Part shown: positions 61,297 to 64,000 of the stretch, one piece after another
How positions within the stretch are numbered: position 1 is the stretch's first letter
Layout of the letters: each line of letters starts with the position of its first letter
Assembly: GCF_900167345.1 (NCBI RefSeq)
Contig: NZ_FUXB01000010.1
Span: forward strand, 100,831 to 164,830
Length of the DNA stretch: 64,000 nt
Direction: 5' to 3'
DNA from: Vibrio cincinnatiensis DSM 19608
GTDB lineage: Bacteria > Pseudomonadota > Gammaproteobacteria > Enterobacterales > Vibrionaceae
Program-made: the position numbers and the translations under genes
The notes under the pieces: generated by a model
The model's database searches: none
Told to the model about the DNA's origin: nothing
The model's input: the letters and a program-made list of their open reading frames with translations, nothing else

Positions 61297-61524
61297 GTAC
61301 TCAATGCTCCATTCTCCTGTTGAAGTTTGGCAAATTGCCATCTCAACCGGATGGAAGCCGCCTTCTTCCGCGCTGTATGTTTTATCACGAAAGTTAAACA
61401 CCAGATAACGGCTGGTGGTCAGTGCTTCATTAGTCAGTAAATAAGTGGTCAGTTGCTCACTTAACAGCTTATGCAGTTTCTTAGACACAGGTAATAATGA
61501 TGCTGTGAAGTTTAATTTGGACAT
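61292..61524 (-). pseudogene. N-terminal part of DUF2787 gene interrupted by the transposon
   Basis: Encodes MSKLNFTASLLPVSKKLHKL through GEWSIEYIT before the transposon; beyond that the frame runs into the terminal repeat. Together with 42199-42414 it makes a 147-residue DUF2787 protein. Paralogue of the intact gene at 61575. Confidence 0.9.
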
Positions 61525-61574
61525 AGTGGGTCCTCCTTGTTTCAGGATTCAAATAAGAAATAACAGAGTGAGAG

Positions 61575-62012
61575 TTATTGGAACGTGCCGACTATCGTCA
61601 GTTGCACGTCATCAAAGACATTGCGAGAAAGGTGGCGAGCAAAGGCTTTCATCCATACCGAGAGTAGCTCTTGTACTTCAGGATGGGATAAATCAGTGCT
61701 TCCCACATCGGGTTGATAGCACCAGCGATTAGCCAGATGAAAGTACAACTCAGGCTCAACGGTTGTGCGGCTGTCATCGGGATAAGAGAAGCTGGCAAAG
61801 AACACCACCAGCCAAGGGCTTGAAGCTGACTCACGTTTAAACTGTACCTCTATCGGATGCAAACCTTGTCGATGTCGGTAGTAACTCATTTGGCGGCAGT
61901 TCAGTACGAGTCGTTCAGCGTTCTCTGGGAGAGTGTATCGATTCAAAAGTGCTTCCAGTGACGAATGTAAAGCATCATCAATAGAAAGCTCACCATAATG
62001 TTGCTCAATCAT
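61575..62012 (-). CDS. DUF2787 family protein
   Basis: 145 residues from ATG 62012, which overlaps the radC stop (ATGA); the TTG at 62018 is less likely. It has the family core [24 protein letters not shown] and the C-terminal half [14 protein letters not shown]. Function unknown; the family is frequent on Vibrio islands beside radC. Second gene of radC-DUF2787-DUF2787-small membrane protein. Confidence 0.85.
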   Translation of the reverse strand: MIEQHYGELSIDDALHSSLEALLNRYTLPENAERLVLNCRQMSYYRHRQGLHPIEVQFKRESASSPWLVVFFASFSYPDDSRTTVEPELYFHLANRWCYQPDVGSTDLSHPEVQELLSVWMKAFARHLSRNVFDDVQLTIVGTFQ

Positions 62013-62482
62013 AACCAACCTCTTTCAGCAAATGAGGTGCAGGTATCGCCTGTCACGATATGGTCGAGAACGCGAACATCCACCAGCGCTAATGCATCTT
62101 TGAGTCTTTCTGTTATGCGTCTATCGGCTTGAGACGGCGTTGAGTCACCGGATGGATGATTATGGGCAAAGATTACCGCTGCGGCATTCACTTCTAATAC
62201 CGCTTTCACCACTTCTCGCGGGTAGACGCTGGCCGCGTCCACCGTTCCCTGAAACAGCTCTTTAAACTCAATCAGTCGGTTTTGGTTATCCAGTAGTAAT
62301 AAGGCAAACACTTCACGCTCATAGCTGCCGAGCTTACAGCGCACATACTCTTTGGTGGCATCAGGATTGGTTAGGGCGTCACCACGCACGTAGCGCGTAG
62401 CCAGTATCTCAGCGGCATGCTCTAGGATTTCATTTTCCTGATAGCGTTGCTGCTTTTGGTAATCGGAAGTTTTGGGATTCAT
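62009..62482 (-). CDS. radC: RadC-like JAB domain protein
   Basis: 157 residues with the JAMM metalloprotease motif [14 protein letters not shown] (~107-120) and an upstream Glu in FKELFQGTV. It lacks the N-terminal HhH region of chromosomal RadC, as in the short YkfG/YeeS versions on islands. Its real role is unknown; DNA-repair involvement is doubtful. AGGAGCTTGAA precedes ATG. Confidence 0.9.
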   Translation of the reverse strand: MNPKTSDYQKQQRYQENEILEHAAEILATRYVRGDALTNPDATKEYVRCKLGSYEREVFALLLLDNQNRLIEFKELFQGTVDAASVYPREVVKAVLEVNAAAVIFAHNHPSGDSTPSQADRRITERLKDALALVDVRVLDHIVTGDTCTSFAERGWL

Positions 62483-62687
62483 TTCAAGCTCCTGTCGGAA
62501 TCAATGATGGGGTTTCACATTGATGACATATGCCTGAATATTTTTGGATTTAATGAGGAAAGAAGGTGACGTAAGGGGTAAGGCAGTATGATAGAGTCGT
62601 TTGGTGATTAAATGTACACATTTGTTGCAATTCTGGAACAGCTATTGCTGACATAACTACAGTCCGAATGTTTGTTAGTTTTTATTG

Positions 62688-63710
62688 TTAGCCAAAGTCA
62701 GGAAGTTCTTGATTTTGTGACTGTTGGTCTCTTTCCCCAACAAACTTAGCGTATCTCTTAACAACAGACTCTTGAGAACTGAAAATATGGATATGTGCCT
62801 TCTTAGCCAACTTAGTATTTAGTTTTTGTACCATTGTTAAGTTCACTTTAAGTGTTCCATTTGGGTATTTGTTCGAGCTGCTGATTATCAATGCATATTT
62901 AGGTGATAATGGGTAATAAAGGTCACACTCATTAATTGAAACTTGTTTTATTTCATCAGTAAGTGATTCATGCACGTTTATAACTGGTTGATCACTGGTG
63001 ATAAATGGTTCTTCAGTATGGTTAGTTAACATGCAGTAGTTGTCAAAATGATTGCTTTGGTAAAGGGATGCACCAAAATTCTCACCAATTAGGTAGTTAC
63101 TGAACCATCTACATTCCGTTGAGATTTTTGCTAAATACTGTTGGTTGTCGTGCTTCTTTGGGAGGCGGTTAGTTATTACATTAGCGGTGGATCTGAATGA
63201 TTTGGTTCTAGCGAATTGATGTCCAAGAAAATGACAAAAATGGATAAAGTGATTTTCATTGTCTAATACTGATAATCGACCTTTAGCTAGTTTTGATATT
63301 ACAGGCTTAGCTCGTTCCTCGAGTGCGGTATACTTATTCTCTAGCCAATTTTCTTTGGCAGCCTTTATCTCCTGTTGAACTTCAATTGAAGTTTTACCGT
63401 ACTCTTCGACAAATTGTTCAAGACGCTGAAGAGTTAGGAACTCCTGCAGCAATCGCAGGTGTTCTTGTTCTGTTTCTGGTGAGCTAAGAGCCGCTACAGC
63501 TTTAAGACAAGCTATATGGTCGTTGGTCAAATGCTGGACTTTGTAAAAGAATTTCTCTTTTGCGACCAATTTGGTGCTTTCATGTATAACTTTGCCTTTT
63601 GCAGTAACAAACCATACTTTTTTGGAGTTTGACCAGTTCCTAAGGTAATGAGCCCAAACATAGTGATGTTCTTTCTTGATTTGTAGGTGCTTAGGTAAAC
63701 TTACTTGCAA
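62688..63710 (-). CDS. DUF4238 domain protein
   Basis: A 340-residue soluble protein with the DUF4238 pattern: KKEHHYVWAHYLRNWS near 12-27, a long helical middle, then TSDQPVI (~245) and YPLSPKYALIIS (~275). The family is of unknown function and often lies in accessory or defence regions. It is monocistronic, 205 bases before radC on the same strand, with a weak ribosome binding site. Confidence 0.8.
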   Translation of the reverse strand: MQVSLPKHLQIKKEHHYVWAHYLRNWSNSKKVWFVTAKGKVIHESTKLVAKEKFFYKVQHLTNDHIACLKAVAALSSPETEQEHLRLLQEFLTLQRLEQFVEEYGKTSIEVQQEIKAAKENWLENKYTALEERAKPVISKLAKGRLSVLDNENHFIHFCHFLGHQFARTKSFRSTANVITNRLPKKHDNQQYLAKISTECRWFSNYLIGENFGASLYQSNHFDNYCMLTNHTEEPFITSDQPVINVHESLTDEIKQVSINECDLYYPLSPKYALIISSSNKYPNGTLKVNLTMVQKLNTKLAKKAHIHIFSSQESVVKRYAKFVGERDQQSQNQELPDFG

Positions 63711-63882
63711 CTTTCTCTACCTTATTTATCAGTTTCCATCTTGTGGTTTAGATGCATGGTGTATTTTACTTCATTTTAACTTTTAATGTATGAGCTCCGT
63801 ACAAAGGTTTGTTACAGCACTTGTTTTTGACGACACGTATTAACTACTTGGCTGATTACGGTAAAAAAATACCATCTAGATT
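63711..63882. other. AT-rich spacer upstream of the DUF4238 gene
   Basis: No credible gene; presumably holds the promoter of the DUF4238 gene and the end of whatever lies to the right. Confidence 0.4.
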
Positions 63883-63910
63883 GAGAGGCGATCAATTCGC
63901 CTCTCTTTTT
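63883..63910 (+). terminator. Intrinsic terminator
   Basis: GAGAGGCG (63883-63890) and CGCCTCTC (63898-63905) form a perfect 8-bp stem followed by TTTTTG. No plus-strand gene is seen just upstream, so it may end a small untranslated transcript or serve convergent transcription. Confidence 0.75.
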
Positions 63911-63920
63911 GTATAGAGAA

Positions 63921-63943
63921 AACCCCCAGCTAGGCTGGGGGTT
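63921..63943. terminator. GC-rich hairpin near the right edge
   Basis: AACCCCCAGC (63921-63930) and GCTGGGGGTT (63934-63943) form a perfect 10-bp stem with a TAG loop; T-tract short. The partner gene is outside the window. Confidence 0.6.
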
Positions 63944-64000
63944 CCGTAAAGCTTTCAGCTATAAGTCAGTTATAAAACCCCTTTCAATTTGTTAAAACAC

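Overview
The window reads as a Vibrio chromosome (about 45% GC, gamma-proteobacterial gene content). From memory, the order pykF - DeoR regulator - glmS, with an OlsF-type acyltransferase further on and an island at a tRNA-Met 3' end, matches the V. cholerae neighbourhood around VC0485-VC0489 and VSP-II. I could not run an alignment, so the species is open.

Layout. 1-5.0 kb: core genes (pyruvate kinase, DeoR-type repressor, GlmS). 5.2-12.5 kb: a xylose regulon (glycerate kinase, xylB, xylR, xylE, xylA) with recognisable XylR and CRP sites. 12.6-16.5 kb: an ArsR-rhodanese sulfur sensor divergent from a DsrE-like gene broken by an amber codon, a YhcH-family gene, a LysR regulator and an Old Yellow Enzyme. 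16.7-22.0 kb: napF and dmsABC plus a TorD/DmsD chaperone, with an FNR box before dmsA. 22.0-27.7 kb: olsF, leuE, an aminotransferase with a divergent AraC regulator, and decayed hipBA.

From 28.02 kb rightwards lies a genomic island. Its left edge is the last ~20 nt of a tRNA (including CCA) followed by the native tRNA terminator. The order inside (unknown 417-aa gene, three inovirus-Gp2-like HUH genes, alpA, RNase HI, then DUF2787, DUF2787 and radC on the right) resembles VSP-II. Extra cargo includes an IS5-family element, a GntR-controlled alpha-glucoside PTS with GlvA, a second glycerate kinase, an orphan colicin-E3-type toxin with a probable immunity gene, and a WYL regulator with a small secreted protein and a lipoprotein. 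No integrase and no intact tRNA are in view, so the right edge probably lies beyond the window.

The main discovery candidate is an 18,877-bp composite Tn3-family transposon (42415-61291). It is bounded by identical 39-bp inverted repeats and a 5-bp duplication (GTGAT), and it interrupts the second DUF2787 gene so cleanly that joining the flanks restores a 147-codon frame. Its left part is a Tn3 unit (tnpA, parDE, res, tnpR) with a degenerate internal right end; its right part is a tnpR remnant with an intact end from a diverged relative. Between them lie a TetR-MFP-RND efflux operon inside ~88-bp direct repeats, an IS1202-like element with a 17-bp duplication, ydhR plus a LysR gene, and a complete D-serine catabolic module (dsdC, dsdX, dsdA) with ridA, whose product clears the reactive enamine made by DsdA.
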